64,000 nt of DNA from Eutreptiella sp. 'Long Island Sound 2002'. Lineage: Eukaryota > Euglenozoa > Euglenophyceae > Eutreptiales > Eutreptiaceae. Where the stretch lies: the NCBI GenBank assembly GCA_964036045.1, contig OZ038381.1, positions 124,193,708-124,257,707 of the forward strand, written 5' to 3'. Of the stretch, positions 20,616-31,600 are shown piece by piece. The position numbers and the translations under genes are program-made. The number at the start of each line of letters is the position of its first letter. Within the stretch, counting starts at the first letter, position 1. The notes beneath the pieces are model-generated. The model made no database searches. It was not told the DNA's origin and saw only the letters and a program-made list of their open reading frames with translations.

Positions 20616-22361
20616 AGCCGCCCTTAGGCGTGCCACCTTTAGATTTATCCCCTTTGACAGCCCGATGGTGGTTCTGAGGAACCGCCCAATGGGAGTCATT
20701 GCACGGGGAGTGAGGTTTTTACACCCAAATGGTGCCATCTGTGGCACGCCAGTCAATGCGGTACTCCATGTCCGTGTGTTTAGGTTTCCTCCAATGTTTG
20801 GCACACGGTACCAGAATGGGTTGATTGGAACGGGGGACGGGGGCATGGGGGACAAAGAAGGAAGGGTAAAAGAATTCCTTGCCGTTGGGTTCTTATTGTT
20901 GCCCAACGAATTGACGGAGGCGTTCGTCGGCTTGGCGGTGATTTGATTGATCATCTTTCTCTCTGCAGGCGTACGAGCCGGGGGGCTGGCTGTAGAAATA
21001 GAGTTAACCCCCTTCACCGCTGTGTTCTTGGGACATGGTCAATGCATGTAAATCATCGTCCTCTGGTCTCCTTGATTGATACGTTCGAGACACTACCTCT
21101 TCGAAACGTCTTTATAGGCCAAGGCATAGATCTCATCGGGCTTCAAACGAGTCCTAGGTCATTTCTACTTCATGGTGTATCCGTTTTCGTGAACTGAGTT
21201 GTTGAGGTTCAAGACCTGTGCCATTAGATACGGGTTTTCGCAATCACCTACCAGCCCCCGCGCCGCATAGGACAGAATCTTGAGAACCGTAGTTCTATGT
21301 TGAGCACCATACCTCCTGAGTTCGTTTTTGAATGTGGCGCGACGAGGCAAAGGATCAAGGCCCCTAAAATCAACCACACAACTGTCTTGACTAATTTTGG
21401 CCTCCTTCTCCACCACCCCTTCTTTGATGCATGAGAGCTTGGTTAGAAGCTGCTCACAGATCACATGGGGCCCGGTCTGGTTACTCAAAGGCAGCAAACG
21501 TTGCGAACAAGTGTACAAGTCCTTGGAGTCCAGGAGAGACACTTGTCCTTCGACGAATCTTGGGAGGAGGGCTCGCAATCTTTCATCGGCCCTAGTGGGG
21601 TCATACTCATGGCAACGGTGCTCCAGAAAGTCCCACAATTCTTTGAGGGGGGGAGTGGTCCGTTGGTGTTGAGTACCTTTGGCAACTCGTGTAGTGATGA
21701 TCCCCTTTAGCCACAGCTCGGGCAAGGTGCTGAGAATCAAGCACGCCTCATTGGCCTTCTTGTAGGCGGGATCACACCTCCCCAACCATTGGTGCAATTT
21801 TTCTACCCACTCTTCATAGCTTCCTTGTTGCCAATCAAAATGCGGTGCGGGCATCTGACTATTCTCCAGCACTTTGCTGTAACTCTTTTGCAGAATAGGC
21901 ATTTGATACGGGTGGTACGCGGGGAGAGCCATGGTTGGGGATGCACCCGTTAGTGCAAGCTTCACCAGAGAAACCGTGCACGTGTTGGTTGGATAAGAAG
22001 GCCTGCACGAGGGTCTCCTGGGGGAGGTGAAGATTTTGTTTGTGAGGAAATTGATGTCCTCTCTGGAGGAGGAGTCATCTTCCACACTGGTTCAAGGGGC
22101 CGTAGGCTCCGGAGGATACTCCTCACGCTTCAGCAATGCCCTCCAGTCGGGGAGAGTGGTGTCTTTTTGTTTTTCGGTGGCTTCCCTCCATGAAGGATTT
22201 GTAGGCTCCTCGTGAGCGGGGAGGGCGGGCAAATGTATTGGGAGGTTTGCTGAACCTCCCTCCACCAGATTGTCTGCCCCCCTGCGCAGATTGTGAATCC
22301 TTGCGACCGTCGGCAAGTCATTCGATAGGGATTGTTGGTCTTCCGTGCCACTAGTAGGCAC
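20616..22361 (-). pseudogene. gag-like protein of element B
   Basis: Minus-strand frame. The main block (22085-21165, 306 codons) includes VEKLHQWLGRCDPAY, KELWDFLEHRCHEYD and GLDPLPRRATFKNELRRYG in one continuous frame, better preserved than in A. An in-frame TGA near 22097, where A has TGT, separates it from the N-terminal part (22361-22098; SANLPIHLPALPAHEEP). Downstream, 21017-20616 contains a Ser/Asn/Pro-rich region and a segment with TWSTALTGVPQMAPFGCKN that continues the protein toward the missing protease. Role inferred from position. Confidence 0.65.
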
Positions 22362-22556
22362 CAGAAATGTTGCCGCCGCTCATCCCGGGCTAGGTTCCTG
22401 TTGGGACTCCACGACGAGACACGGGCGGTCCTTGACGCTGCTCATAGGCGCTGGAGATGCCTCCACCACGACATGTTGGGGCGCCGTGGATTCTTCAAAC
22501 ACGTCATATTTGGGCGACAAGCATTCCTCCACCGCGATATAGACGGGCGAAGAGTC

Positions 22557-22787
22557 CTATATAGTGGGACTCTGCCGCCTCCCCAGCAGGGCCTGCTGGA
22601 TTAGGGCCGCTGCTTCTGCAGCAGGACCCGGATTGTTGTGTGGGTCAGGGCCGGACGGGCCGACAAAACCAATCTCGGCGTCAGGTTGATCAGCAATAGG
22701 GCTGATGGCCCCTGCGACAAAAGGGTTCTTCCTGACTTGGGGCTCTGGCAACCCCCCCAACAACGGAGGGGTGTCACAGTTGACCAC
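22557..22787 (-). pseudogene. leader/gag N-terminal frame of element B
   Basis: A 76-codon minus-strand frame (VNCDTPPLLGGLPEPQ; EAAALIQQALLGRRQSP) matching the start of the 9887-10537 frame of element A. It is truncated by a stop, while A continues for about 140 more codons. Function unknown. Confidence 0.45.
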
Positions 22788-23111
22788 AATGGGGCCAATT
22801 CACGATGCCATCGTATCCTACTTGGCAGAGCGCGAGGCTGCAGCTTCTTTCTGCGCTCTCCCTTTGGATAGATGGCTCGATTACTGCTCCATTGTCGGTG
22901 CTAGCATCGGTTCTCGTGCCCTAGGGAGGCGATGAAGGTCCACTTAGCTCTCTCTGAGGGTGCCTATCTATTCCCCCCCCCCCACGAACCTGAGTGCACC
23001 AGCCAGATGTTGGGGATGGAGGGCCCCGATTCGAACAATCAGGGATTCGGAGCCCTCGGGTTTGTTGCCAATTGTGGCTTGGCCCGTTTTAGCGGCCCTT
23101 GCCCGGACGAC

Positions 23112-23181
23112 GGAGTAAGGGCCTACCCCTAGCACCCCGGGGATTGAGGCAATGCACAGTGCAAAAGAAGGAGTAAGGGCC
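23112..23181. mobile_element. micro-insert 1 (46 bp) with 12-bp target duplication
   Basis: The 46-bp insert 23124-23169 contains CCCCTAGCACCCCGGGG then ATTGAGGCAATGCACA and ends A-rich (GCAAAAGAA). It is flanked by GGAGTAAGGGCC at 23112-23123 and 23170-23181. Element A has a single GGAGTAAGGGCC (near 10841) and no insert. The same insert core occurs at 44360-44396. Confidence 0.75.
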
Positions 23182-23590
23182 CAGGAAGTCCTGAGGCTGG
23201 GGACCTTGACAGCCGCAGCTTTGCCTCATGGGGAGGATATTTCACTCCCAATTGGGTCCCCAATTTCCAGGATCGATCTAATGCCGCGATGCCAAGTACC
23301 CAACAGAGTGGAAACATTTTTGCCTCTGCTACTGTGACACCGGACCGACGGGTCGGAAGCAGAGGTCGCAGTGGTCTGGGCAGCAACAGAGTTTGGCAAA
23401 GAAGACATTGCAATGGATGAAAGGGTGATAGTATCCTGCAAACAGATAAGGTGCAAAGAGCCCTTGAAATATCTGATATGCACGTATGAGAAATCGACCT
23501 TCGCATCCACTAATTCTTATGAATACAAAGGATCCAAGATTCCCTCATCCGTCTGACATCCTATGTTCCTAATAAAGAAATGCTATGTAA

Positions 23591-24675
23591 TATACAATAG
23601 TCCCATAGTCATAGTCATAGTCATAACCACTTATCATGCCGTCTACTGGAGTTACCGGGCATCTCGCGCCGACAGATGGTTCCTGCCTTGCTCGATCCCG
23701 TGGGTCCCAGGGCTGCCTGAGGTGGCCCACAGCATGACGGAGGACCCAGAGGACCAGGGATACGGGTCAACCAGGCTTTGGGGGCAGTGGTGACTGCAAA
23801 GCGTTAGCATTAGCAACGGCGACGAACGCTGGCCCGTTTGTTCGCCGGGGGTAAGGGGGCAGGGCACAGCAATGCAGCAGCATCGCAACAAGCAGAAAGC
23901 AAAGGCTTCACCTTCCGGCGCAAAGCGGCAACCAAGGCACAGAGGAGCACGCATGCTGCGAAGCAAGAGCGGACTCTCCGTTGTTCGTGTACCCCCGCCA
24001 CCGTGGAGACGTCCAGTACCCGTGACCCCACGTAATCGACAGTCAGCTGCGTACTCGTAATTACCCACCACCCCTGACTCCTCATATCCCACTGCCAGCA
24101 CGTAATAATCCTTTTTTCGCACAGCCAGGAGTTCAGGGAGGCTCCAGCCTAGCCTGGCCCTCAGCCTTCATCGCCCCCGTGTCCCCACAATGTACGCCGC
24201 CGACCCACCGCATCAGTCCCCTAGTATAGTACAGAAACACGGTATCGACTCCACGTCCCCGTGGCCCTGAGCAGCACCCACAGCCCAGATATATATACTG
24301 TGCCGGCACTCCTTGTCAGGGGTCAGAACCCAATCAGCTTTGAGGCATCCTCTTGCCACGTATAATATGAACTGAGGGTCTACAGGGGGGGACGCTGGCC
24401 GCTACGCGACGGGAGCGCCACAACCCGTGAATATTGCTGACTGGGATTCGGGCTGGCGTGTGCCGTAGCTTGATTATCGACCCCCTGTAGGGGTACCAAC
24501 CAGAGGCTCGCCCCGGGCTGGGGTAACCAGGTGCACCTCATCTGGCCCACACCCTATGCCCTGGCGCCTACCCTTGACCCTTACCTGCGCTGATTGGCCA
24601 GCTCACGTGGTTGCGCCTCCTCCGCCACTGCAGCGGCCAGGCCGCAGGTTCGGCCCCAACCGACGACGTGGCGAG
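23591..24675. other. spacer, no gene recognised
   Basis: Starts with a short hexamer run (CATAGT/CATAGTCA repeats near 23607-23630). A TATATATA string is present at 24290. The long frames here have no recognisable domain. Confidence 0.4.
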
Positions 24676-24790
24676 CCTATTTATAACGATAGCCCTCACA
24701 TCACTCCCCGGACCACTCAGCATGCTGCTCCTCCTCTCTCCCAGCCTCTAGCCAACCGGACTGACGCCCCCCAGGGGTAAGTCGTTACAA
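24676..24790 (+). promoter_or_regulatory. promoter-like TATA and consensus splice donor
   Basis: CTATTTATAACG at about 24678 is followed by a C/T-rich stretch with an ATG at 24721 and, near 24776, GGG|GTAAGT, a full plant splice-donor consensus. Together they look like a transcription start with a short first exon, but no downstream exon could be identified. Confidence 0.25.
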
Positions 24791-25044
24791 TGGTGAGGCG
24801 ACCGCATACTCTTCCCTACGACGCCGTGCAGTACCGCTGTTGCCACGCCGATGCCACCTGCGAGCCGCCACCATACGCACCACCGCAACCGCAAGGCCAT
24901 GGTCAGAGGTTAGACTATGTAGATGCTAACAGGCACGGTCACTCTAGTTTGTTAACGGGGCAGGGAGATGCCCGCACGCGCCCCCTGATTTGTTAGAGGG
25001 GTCAGGGGGACACCCCAGTACCGCCATGCATCCCCGCAGCTCCC

Positions 25045-25408
25045 CCACTGTACGGTCTCCCAGTACCGCCGCGTACCCCCACCGTACGGACCCCAGTACC
25101 GCCGCGTATACCCCCAAGACGCCAGACCGCCATCTTCAACTCGCGTGCCCCCCGTGAGCGCTCCTCCCAGGCTGCGACGCTGTCTCCAGGACGTCCGCCA
25201 TACTGTCTACCTGACGACCTTGCCGTCACATCACTCTACGCACACATCACCACATCGTCGCCGCTCCCGAGGCCTGCAGGCTTGCCCCTGCAACCCCGTG
25301 TAACACTCTCAGGGGGCGCCGTAACGCCGTAACCCCCAGACAACTCCGTGCACCCCCGGTGTATCCCGGGCAACCAGTCCCAATACTGCCGTAGCCAGGC
25401 CGCCAGAA
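25045..25408 (-). repeat. LINE 3'-end copy (left 364-bp repeat)
   Basis: Nearly identical to 26240-26603, which is the 3' untranslated end of the LINE at 26223-32815. Its outer end contains shorter units with GCGGTACTGGG and CCGTACGGTGGGGG. Probably a 5'-truncated second LINE insertion, orientation minus. Confidence 0.65.
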
Positions 25409-26222
25409 GAGAGGTAGGTAGGTAGTTATCTTCGGGAGCTCGGGATGCCTCATTTGACATTGTAGGAAGAAGGTCTTACCAAGGGGACGTCCTGTCCCTC
25501 CCACTGCCGTATGTCAGGTGCCTCTTGACCCGCTCCCGCATGTGCTTGGGAAGGCATTGTCGCGGCCACCCGGTCCATGTGTCCCAGGTGGGAGGGTGTC
25601 CCCACATGTGTCCATGGGTAGGGCCACATGCCCCCTCCTTTGGGCGGCAGCTCTGGGGGGCTGCCCAGCCGTGTGGAGTATCTCTCACCACAAGGGGTAT
25701 TGCTCCCGCTTGTCTACGGTACGACCGCCTCATCCTTGTGGCTTGAGTTGCGGGGCCACTCTGCTTGGCAGGTGACCCCCTCCTGGACTGTGTACCGGCT
25801 CGCCTGTCACCGGTTGCTTCCATGGCTCCGGGTGACGATTGCCATGGTCCCCGATGCAGCCTGGCCGGGCTCGGACCAGTGGCCTTGGAGTACCGCTCCT
25901 GCCACTGGCCCGGTGGGTCGACTGGGTCGCCCCAGTGCGTCCGACCCATGGGGTATTGGTTCTTTCCTGTCCCTCGGCCGCCCTACGTGTGTGCAGTGTC
26001 CTGGGCTGCTGGGCTCCTGTTCACCGGTGTGCCCGCGCGGTTTGCTGTGGTGCGTCTGCGGTGTCCTGGGCCAGCTGGCTCCTGTTCACCGGTGTGCTCG
26101 ATCGGTGTGTTGTGTTGCATGTGCGGTGTCCTGGGCCACTGGGCTCCTGTTCACCGGTGTGCGTGCTGTGTGCGGTGCGTGTGTGCCATGGGTGGTTGTG
26201 TCCCTCTTCCTCCCCCCCTAAT
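25409..26222 (+). repeat. dispersed 0.8-kb repeat, copy 1
   Basis: Begins GGTAGGTAGGTAG then TATCTTCGGG and ends in a C/T-rich run. Its reverse complement recurs at 43081-43815, with both copies starting at the GGTAGGTAG end. It contains three tandem 65-bp units starting at 25996, 26061 and 26126, each with CTCCTGTTCACCGGTGTGC. Frames exist but change phase; no domain is seen. It is sandwiched between two LINE 3' ends. Confidence 0.6.
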
Positions 26223-26836
26223 TTTCGTTTTTTTTTTACTTGTACGGTCTCCCAGTCTCGCTGCGTACCCCCACCGTACGGACCCCAGTACCGCCGCGTA
26301 TACCCCAAGACGCCAGACCGCCATCTTCAACTCCGCGTGCCCCCCGTGAGCGCTCCTCCCAGGCTGCCACGCTTTCTCCAGGACGTCCGCCATACTGTCC
26401 ACCTGACGACCTTGCCGTCACATCCCTCTACGCACACATCACCACGTCGTCGCTGCTCCCGAGGCCTGCAGGCTGTCCCCGCAACCCCGTGTAACACTCT
26501 CAGGGGGCGCCGTAACGCTGTAACCCCCAGACAACTCCGTGCACCCCCGGTGTATCCCGGGCAACCAGTCCCAATACTGCCGTAGGCAGGCCGCCAGTAG
26601 AGACCCCGGTGCCATGGGAATACCAAACAGGGGTTTGGGCCTTATTACCCTGGTCGGGACGACCCATGACAATTTACTGTTGTATGCGGCGACCCGGGGC
26701 AGGCCGGTGAAGCATCTCTGTCCAACCCTCATGCACGGGGGGCAGTACGGCTCACCATCAGGCCGGCACGACCTGTCACATCGCGTTGGCCGTCATAAGC
26801 CGCCTGCCGGAACCGCGAGTCGCCCTCCAGAGCCGT
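26223..26836 (-). other. LINE 3' untranslated region and A-tail
   Basis: From the stop codon at 26837 down to the T-run on the plus strand at about 26224-26238 (an A-tail on the minus strand). The segment 26240-26603 is duplicated at 25045-25408. Part of the A-run may instead belong to the adjoining repeat, whose inverted copy at 43 kb also has an A-rich end. Confidence 0.55.
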
Positions 26837-28390
26837 TCACCACAGCAGCAGGGGCAGGGCCGCGGACGGCGCACCAGGGCACCGTACCCCTTCCACTCGG
26901 ACGCTCTTCAGGCCACCCTGGATTGTCTTCCAGGCACTTGAGGACATCTGTCCAGAGTGCCGCGGTGTCCACCTCGCCTTAGACCACCCCCTATCGGCAC
27001 GCTCCTTACATGTCCCGCATAGTGGGACAGAGGCACATTGATGAACCCAAACTGACGCTGTTTCCCCGCACCCGTGGCATCGCTGCGGAAGCGAAGACCG
27101 CGACGGAATGCAGCTACCATCACAACACTGCAACCACAGGTCCTGCCATACATCGCAGCAGGCGTCCTGGAGTCCGAGCAAAGCACCCGCCAGCGTGCGT
27201 GCTGTGGCACAACTGAGGAGGCTGCGCCTCGCTTCCTCCCACGTGGACACCGGGCGGAGTATCGGTCGCCTGTCAGGCAACACAGGCAGGCTCTCAAGCA
27301 GCCGGGGCCACCGCACAACTTTGGGGCTGTGTGTGCCATGCGCCAGGAGTTCCCAACCGTAGTCCCGTAAGACCTCCCCGATGACATCAACCCCGTCCTG
27401 CCCCGGGCCCCTGGCAGATGCGAGAACCAAGCGTTGTCCTGCTGCCCGAGCCTCAATGACCGCCGCGAGGCCCAGGGTGTAAAGGGTGTGACGGGCAAGG
27501 GCAGCCACGTGGTCGTCCCCTTCTGGCAGGGAGAACATGGCCTCCGTGACGTGGTCTTGCGCGTCGTCGCCCTGTACCCGTGCCAGCTGCTTGGAGCCCA
27601 CTAACACTGCCATGGAGCGCCGCTCCGTGACCGCTGGTATGGCTTGTCGCAGCTGCCGGTCATACAGCCACGGCGTACCCACGTCAAGTACGACAGCCAC
27701 CGCGGGGATTGGGAGACTGCACGGAGGTTGCTGAAGGACTGGCAGCACCTCGCGAGGCCAGCCCATGACGTTCCCCACAGCTGGATGGTTGTCGTACACC
27801 TGGAGCCAGGGATCACTCTGGCCGGCACGGCTTCTCACCATGGTACCACGCACCAGTGCCCACGATTGCGCCGACACCACGCGGGACCACTCCCTGAATG
27901 CCGTGATGTCCCGTGCGGCCCAGGAACCGATCCACTGGTTGGAGGCCTGCGCCACCGCCGCCATCCAGCGAGGGAACAAAGACATGGCCTCTTCATGCGC
28001 GATGCACGACCGTGGCACCAGCAGTGCGTGCAGCGGTGCCCTCTGGAAGGTTGCCCGCAGGTCGCCGGGGAGGCCGGCAAACGGGTTCCACGGCGGACGC
28101 TGCTGGATCCTCCCTGCCGGCGGGCAGAAGGGTGTGTCACCTCGCAGGAACGCGTATATCGCCCCCCTTCGATCTTGCATCAGCAGCTGCATGATCTGGG
28201 TGAGCCGATGATTCCTGCGGGCATACACATCTTCCCCAATCTGGATCATGTCCTCCACAATAGGCCTGGCCTTGACAGGGCCCCGGGAGGACGCCGCTCG
28301 CACTGCAGCGAACAGCCGCTTCAGGTCCCCGGGGACGACACCTGCCATCAGGGATTCAGTCCACCTGCAGCCGTGCTCCTTCACGCCACA
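26837..28390 (-). CDS. LINE ORF2 C-terminal extension with a zinc cluster
   Basis: About 515 residues uninterrupted on the minus strand after the zinc knuckle, reached by a frameshift near 28385. It is mostly helical (RRNHRLTQIMQLLMQ; FPRWMAAVAQASNQWIGSWA) with a hydrophobic strand-like segment AVAVVLDVGTPWLYD, and near the end a cysteine cluster, CHGCGETASVWVHQC then CGTCKE, which looks like a treble-clef or RING-like zinc site. Typical plant LINE ORF2 proteins end soon after the zinc knuckle or RNase H, so this is long. Function unknown; the open length suggests it was under selection until recently. Confidence 0.55.
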   Translation of the reverse strand, partial: CGVKEHGCRWTESLMAGVVPGDLKRLFAAVRAASSRGPVKARPIVEDMIQIGEDVYARRNHRLTQIMQLLMQDRRGAIYAFLRGDTPFCPPAGRIQQRPPWNPFAGLPGDLRATFQRAPLHALLVPRSCIAHEEAMSLFPRWMAAVAQASNQWIGSWAARDITAFREWSRVVSAQSWALVRGTMVRSRAGQSDPWLQVYDNHPAVGNVMGWPREVLPVLQQPPCSLPIPAVAVVLDVGTPWLYDRQLRQAIPAVTERRSMAVLVGSKQLARVQGDDAQDHVTEAMFSLPEGDDHVAALARHTLYTLGLAAVIEARAAGQRLVLASARGPGQDGVDVIGEVLRDYGWELLAHGTHSPKVVRWPRLLESLPVLPDRRPILRPVSTWEEARRSLLSCATARTLAGALLGLQDACCDVWQDLWLQCCDGSCIPSRSSLPQRCHGCGETASVWVHQCASVPLCGTCKERADRGWSKARWTPRHSGQMSSSAWKTIQGGLKSVRVEGVRCPGAPSAALPLLLW

Positions 28391-28749
28391 AACTCCACCG
28401 CCGTGTCTGTCAGGGGTAGCTCCGCCGTGCACTCTTCCACACGCCTGCACAGGAGCCCAGCCACCTCCTCGTCCCGCGCACACAGTAGGCGCATGTGGCC
28501 AATGTCCTCCTCCGGCCCCCCACAGAAGATACAGGGGTGGGCTGGTATTGCCATACGCGTGAGCTTCTGTCTCCACTGTCGCATGACCTGCATGGTGGAC
28601 AAGCGACCGTCACGTGCCGGCAGCATATTTCTGTGCGTTGGGCCGTGGTGTACAGCTCCCAGGGGCACCGCCTCGCAGGCGCCAGACAGTGGCGTGTGTG
28701 CCCTGGTGCGTGCTGCTAGCGAACGCCACTTCACCTCCCGGACTTGCAC
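28391..28749 (-). pseudogene. LINE zinc-binding (zf-RVT-like) module
   Basis: Minus-strand segment WRQKLTRMAIPAHPCIFCGG followed by PEEDIGHMRLLC. The C-x2-C-x7-H-x4-C spacing is that of the zinc module behind non-LTR reverse transcriptases. It follows the RNase H block and precedes the C-terminal extension. The frame stops at 28381. Confidence 0.7.
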
Positions 28750-28759
28750 GATGGCACAC

Positions 28760-29370
28760 GCGGCTCAAGCCCTCCATTATCCCCCGGCACCCAGAGGATG
28801 GCGTGCTCCTTTGGTAGGACGAGATGGACAGGCGGGGCCATTGCACGGGCCGCAGCAGAGTCCGGCGCCTCGAGCGGGACCGCGACCAAGTGCAAGCTCT
28901 GCCCCACCACCCAGTGTTGCGGCCCCCCAACTCGGCGTGAAAGCCGCCTCAGCCCCTCCACTCTCCAGCTCATTGCGTGCTGGTTGACCAGATGTGATGT
29001 CGGCCCCTTGATGCCACGGTACAGGGCCTCCTGCGCCCTACGGAGATGCGCTCCTATGATGGATGCATCCACCACGTGCACCGTGCACGCTGCCGGGGGC
29101 GTGTGCAACAGGTATGCCGCCGCGCCGATGATCTCTGCCTCCGGGACAGTGCCGTAGATGGCATCCGTTGCTGGCCACCGCCACGTTTGTGGCGTCGTCT
29201 CCCTGGGGCGACGCGTCAGACGATGTGACTTTAGTCGCCACTGGCACCAAGCAGTACCGGTGGGGTTCCAGCCACGCCACGTCGGAGTGGGGGCTCTGCA
29301 CCACCCTTCCAAGGGACGCCGCACTGGAGGCCGTGAGCTCCGGGGACAGGACTACCTTTGGCCGATACAC
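28760..29370 (-). pseudogene. LINE RNase H domain, frameshifted
   Basis: The first Asp lies in VTSSDASPQGDD (near 29210) in one frame. After a shift near 29170 the other frame carries GTVPEAEIIGAAAYLL (catalytic Glu), CTVHVVDASIIGAHL (catalytic Asp) and DSAAARAMA at the C-terminal helix. This order matches cellular-type RNase H domains of LINE ORF2. It removes RNA from the RNA-DNA hybrid during element copying. Confidence 0.6.
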
Positions 29371-29382
29371 CGCATGTGTTCT

Positions 29383-31600
29383 TCAGGCCAGGTCACATCC
29401 GCAGACTGACTTGATGGCGTCCAGGGCGGTGGTATACTCCGCCCCCCAAACCGCTGCGGAGCACGAGGGCTGGTACATCACCACAGATCCCTTTTCCACC
29501 GCGCCGCCATCACGCAACGACGTGACGGCGACGTGCGGATCATGCGGCACGTTGGACATCCGAACCACTACCGGGACCGAGTACTTATCCGGATCTGGGA
29601 CAGCGCCTGCTGGTAGCAGAAGGACGATTGCCCACTCACTGCACCCGTGCACCGCCGCGCATGCCCTGGAAAACGCTGGCCGCCCGTGCACAACCCACAG
29701 TGGTGACGGGTTTATGCCCCCCCCGGCGTGTGGAGTGAGTAGAGGGACGGACGCTGGATCGTCTTGCTGCTGGTAACCCTCAAAGACCTTGCCAAACAGA
29801 CACAGGAGGGCGGCTAGCGAGACGAACGGCATGGATAGCCGCAGGTTGGCCGGGTCCCATCCTTCCTCCCTGTACCCGCCCACCACATACACGTCCCCCG
29901 CAGTGGACTGTCTATTGCATTTTCTGGCCTTCTTTCGGTGCACTGGGTGAATTAGCCGGTGAGTCAACGGACTGGGCAGCTGCAGCAGGAAGAGGTCGCA
30001 GAGCCCTGTGAACCACACGTGGTCCAGCTGATGGGGCCCTACTCCTGCGTACGGAAGGTGCAGGTGGTCCTCATGACACTCCTGGAGCTGGACAGCCCAG
30101 TGCCCAGGCGCAGGACAGGGGAGCCGCGCATGCAGGAGGTCATTTGCGGGATCAGTCAGGGACTGTACCGCCGCATCTGTGCGGGGTCCCGAGAGCACGC
30201 ATATGTCTCTACCCTTGAAGGAATAGGATTGGGACACCCACTTCTGCCCCGCCCACTGCACTTGCGGCAGATGGGCGTGTACACACGAGTACACTGGCGA
30301 TGGCATGAGAAGTCCTACGCGCAACCTCCCCATCGCCCGGAGTACCCTGTCAGCCCAGGTATTGCCAGCATGCGTGACGAACGACGCAGAGGGCACCAGG
30401 AACTGCCCGCACAGACCGTACTGCACGTGCAGGTCGCAGAGCATGGCCCGCAGCTCATCCTGGAATGTCGCTGACCTATCCAGGGTCAGTTGAGCCATGG
30501 TCGCCGCGACGGAGTCGCGGCAGATAACCTGGACATCCGCCAACCGTAACACATGACCCGACCGAACCGCTACGTTGGAGAGGTCCTTGGGCAGCTTCTC
30601 GAATTGCAGGGCTGCAGCCTTGATGGCAGTATTCAGCTTGATCACCGCATCAGCCGTGTCGGACAGGTACGGCGCCGCGTACCGCATGATGCCTCCAACC
30701 ACAGCCGCCATCACCTCATGAGGCACCGACGCCGGCCCCAATGTGTTCTTGCACCAGCCCAGCAGAGCTTCACACCGGAGTACATGTTTCTCCTGCATGG
30801 TCGCCACCCCCCTGGGATCGAGGCGCAGGCCAAAGTATGGTACCGTGCCCTTGGCACGTAAGCATACCCATGGGGCCGCCGTGTTCCCTCGGCCCAGGCA
30901 CACCATGATCGAATGGATGCGAGCAGTATTGGCATAGGCGCATTTGCCGACATTGAGGGACATGCCCATGTCCCTGAGATACCACGCTATCGCCGCTGCA
31001 TACTCCAGCAATTGCAGCAGGGAGTGCGCTATCAACAGGAGGTCATCACAGTACGCCTGCACCAGGGCTGGCACCGCATGTCGAGCATCTCCCCGCGCCT
31101 TGCAGGCAAGGCTCCGCAGGAGAGGTTCTAAGACGAGGAGGTAGAGCACCGCGCCCTCCGCACTGCCCTGCGGCAGGCCCCTGTGGAGCCGAATGCTCGG
31201 CGTCGGGCCGAGCGCGGTGACGATGCGCACCAGAGACCCGCAGCTGAGGCTGTGGAAGAGCCTGATGAGCTCTCCCGGGACTCCCATGTGGCGCAGGAGG
31301 AGCGCCAGCGCCCCGTGCGGCGCTGTGTCAAAAGCTTTTGACACATTGAAGGCCAGGACGTGGTTTTCCACCTGCCCACGCTGCAGCCTGCGCTGGGCCA
31401 GGAACACCGGGGCAGCCGCCGTGGAGCCCGGCATGGCCCCAAACTGCCAGTCCCTTCCGTGCCAGGACAGCTGTGAACCTCCGCATGAGGAAAGTCATGA
31501 GCATTCGCATGTCTTGTCGCCCCAGCGCTATCGGCCTATACTCGTCGAGTTGCCCGTGGCTGTGCCCTTGGGCATCAGCCAGATAATGGCCTCGTGCCAG
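29383..31600 (-). pseudogene. LINE reverse transcriptase
   Basis: Minus strand. YRPIALG (about 31540) opens the palm. After frame changes the main 683-codon frame (31434-29383) holds NVSKAFDTAPHGALALLL (first catalytic Asp region), HRGLPQGSAEGAVLY, and YCDDLLLIAHS, the Y-x-D-D active site, then the thumb. The following 350 residues before the RNase H are long for a LINE connection region. Frameshifts near 31570 and 31440 separate it from the upstream linker. Confidence 0.85.

Larger units (their letters stand above)
20616..23590 (-). mobile_element. Ty3/gypsy element B, truncated
   Basis: Second copy of the element A family, same strand. Similarity to A starts at 20616 (next to 1971 of A) and runs to about 23590 (next to 11270 of A). 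The protease and RT are missing, cut off at 20615. It lacks the DNA transposon found in A, giving the empty site at 22231-22250, and has gained a 46-bp insert at 23124-23169. It is useful as the in-window reference for both insertions. Confidence 0.8.

Noticed and set aside
27644-28987. 447-codon plus-strand frame
   Set aside because: Antisense to the LINE zinc knuckle and C-terminal region. His/Arg/Pro-rich with no domain.
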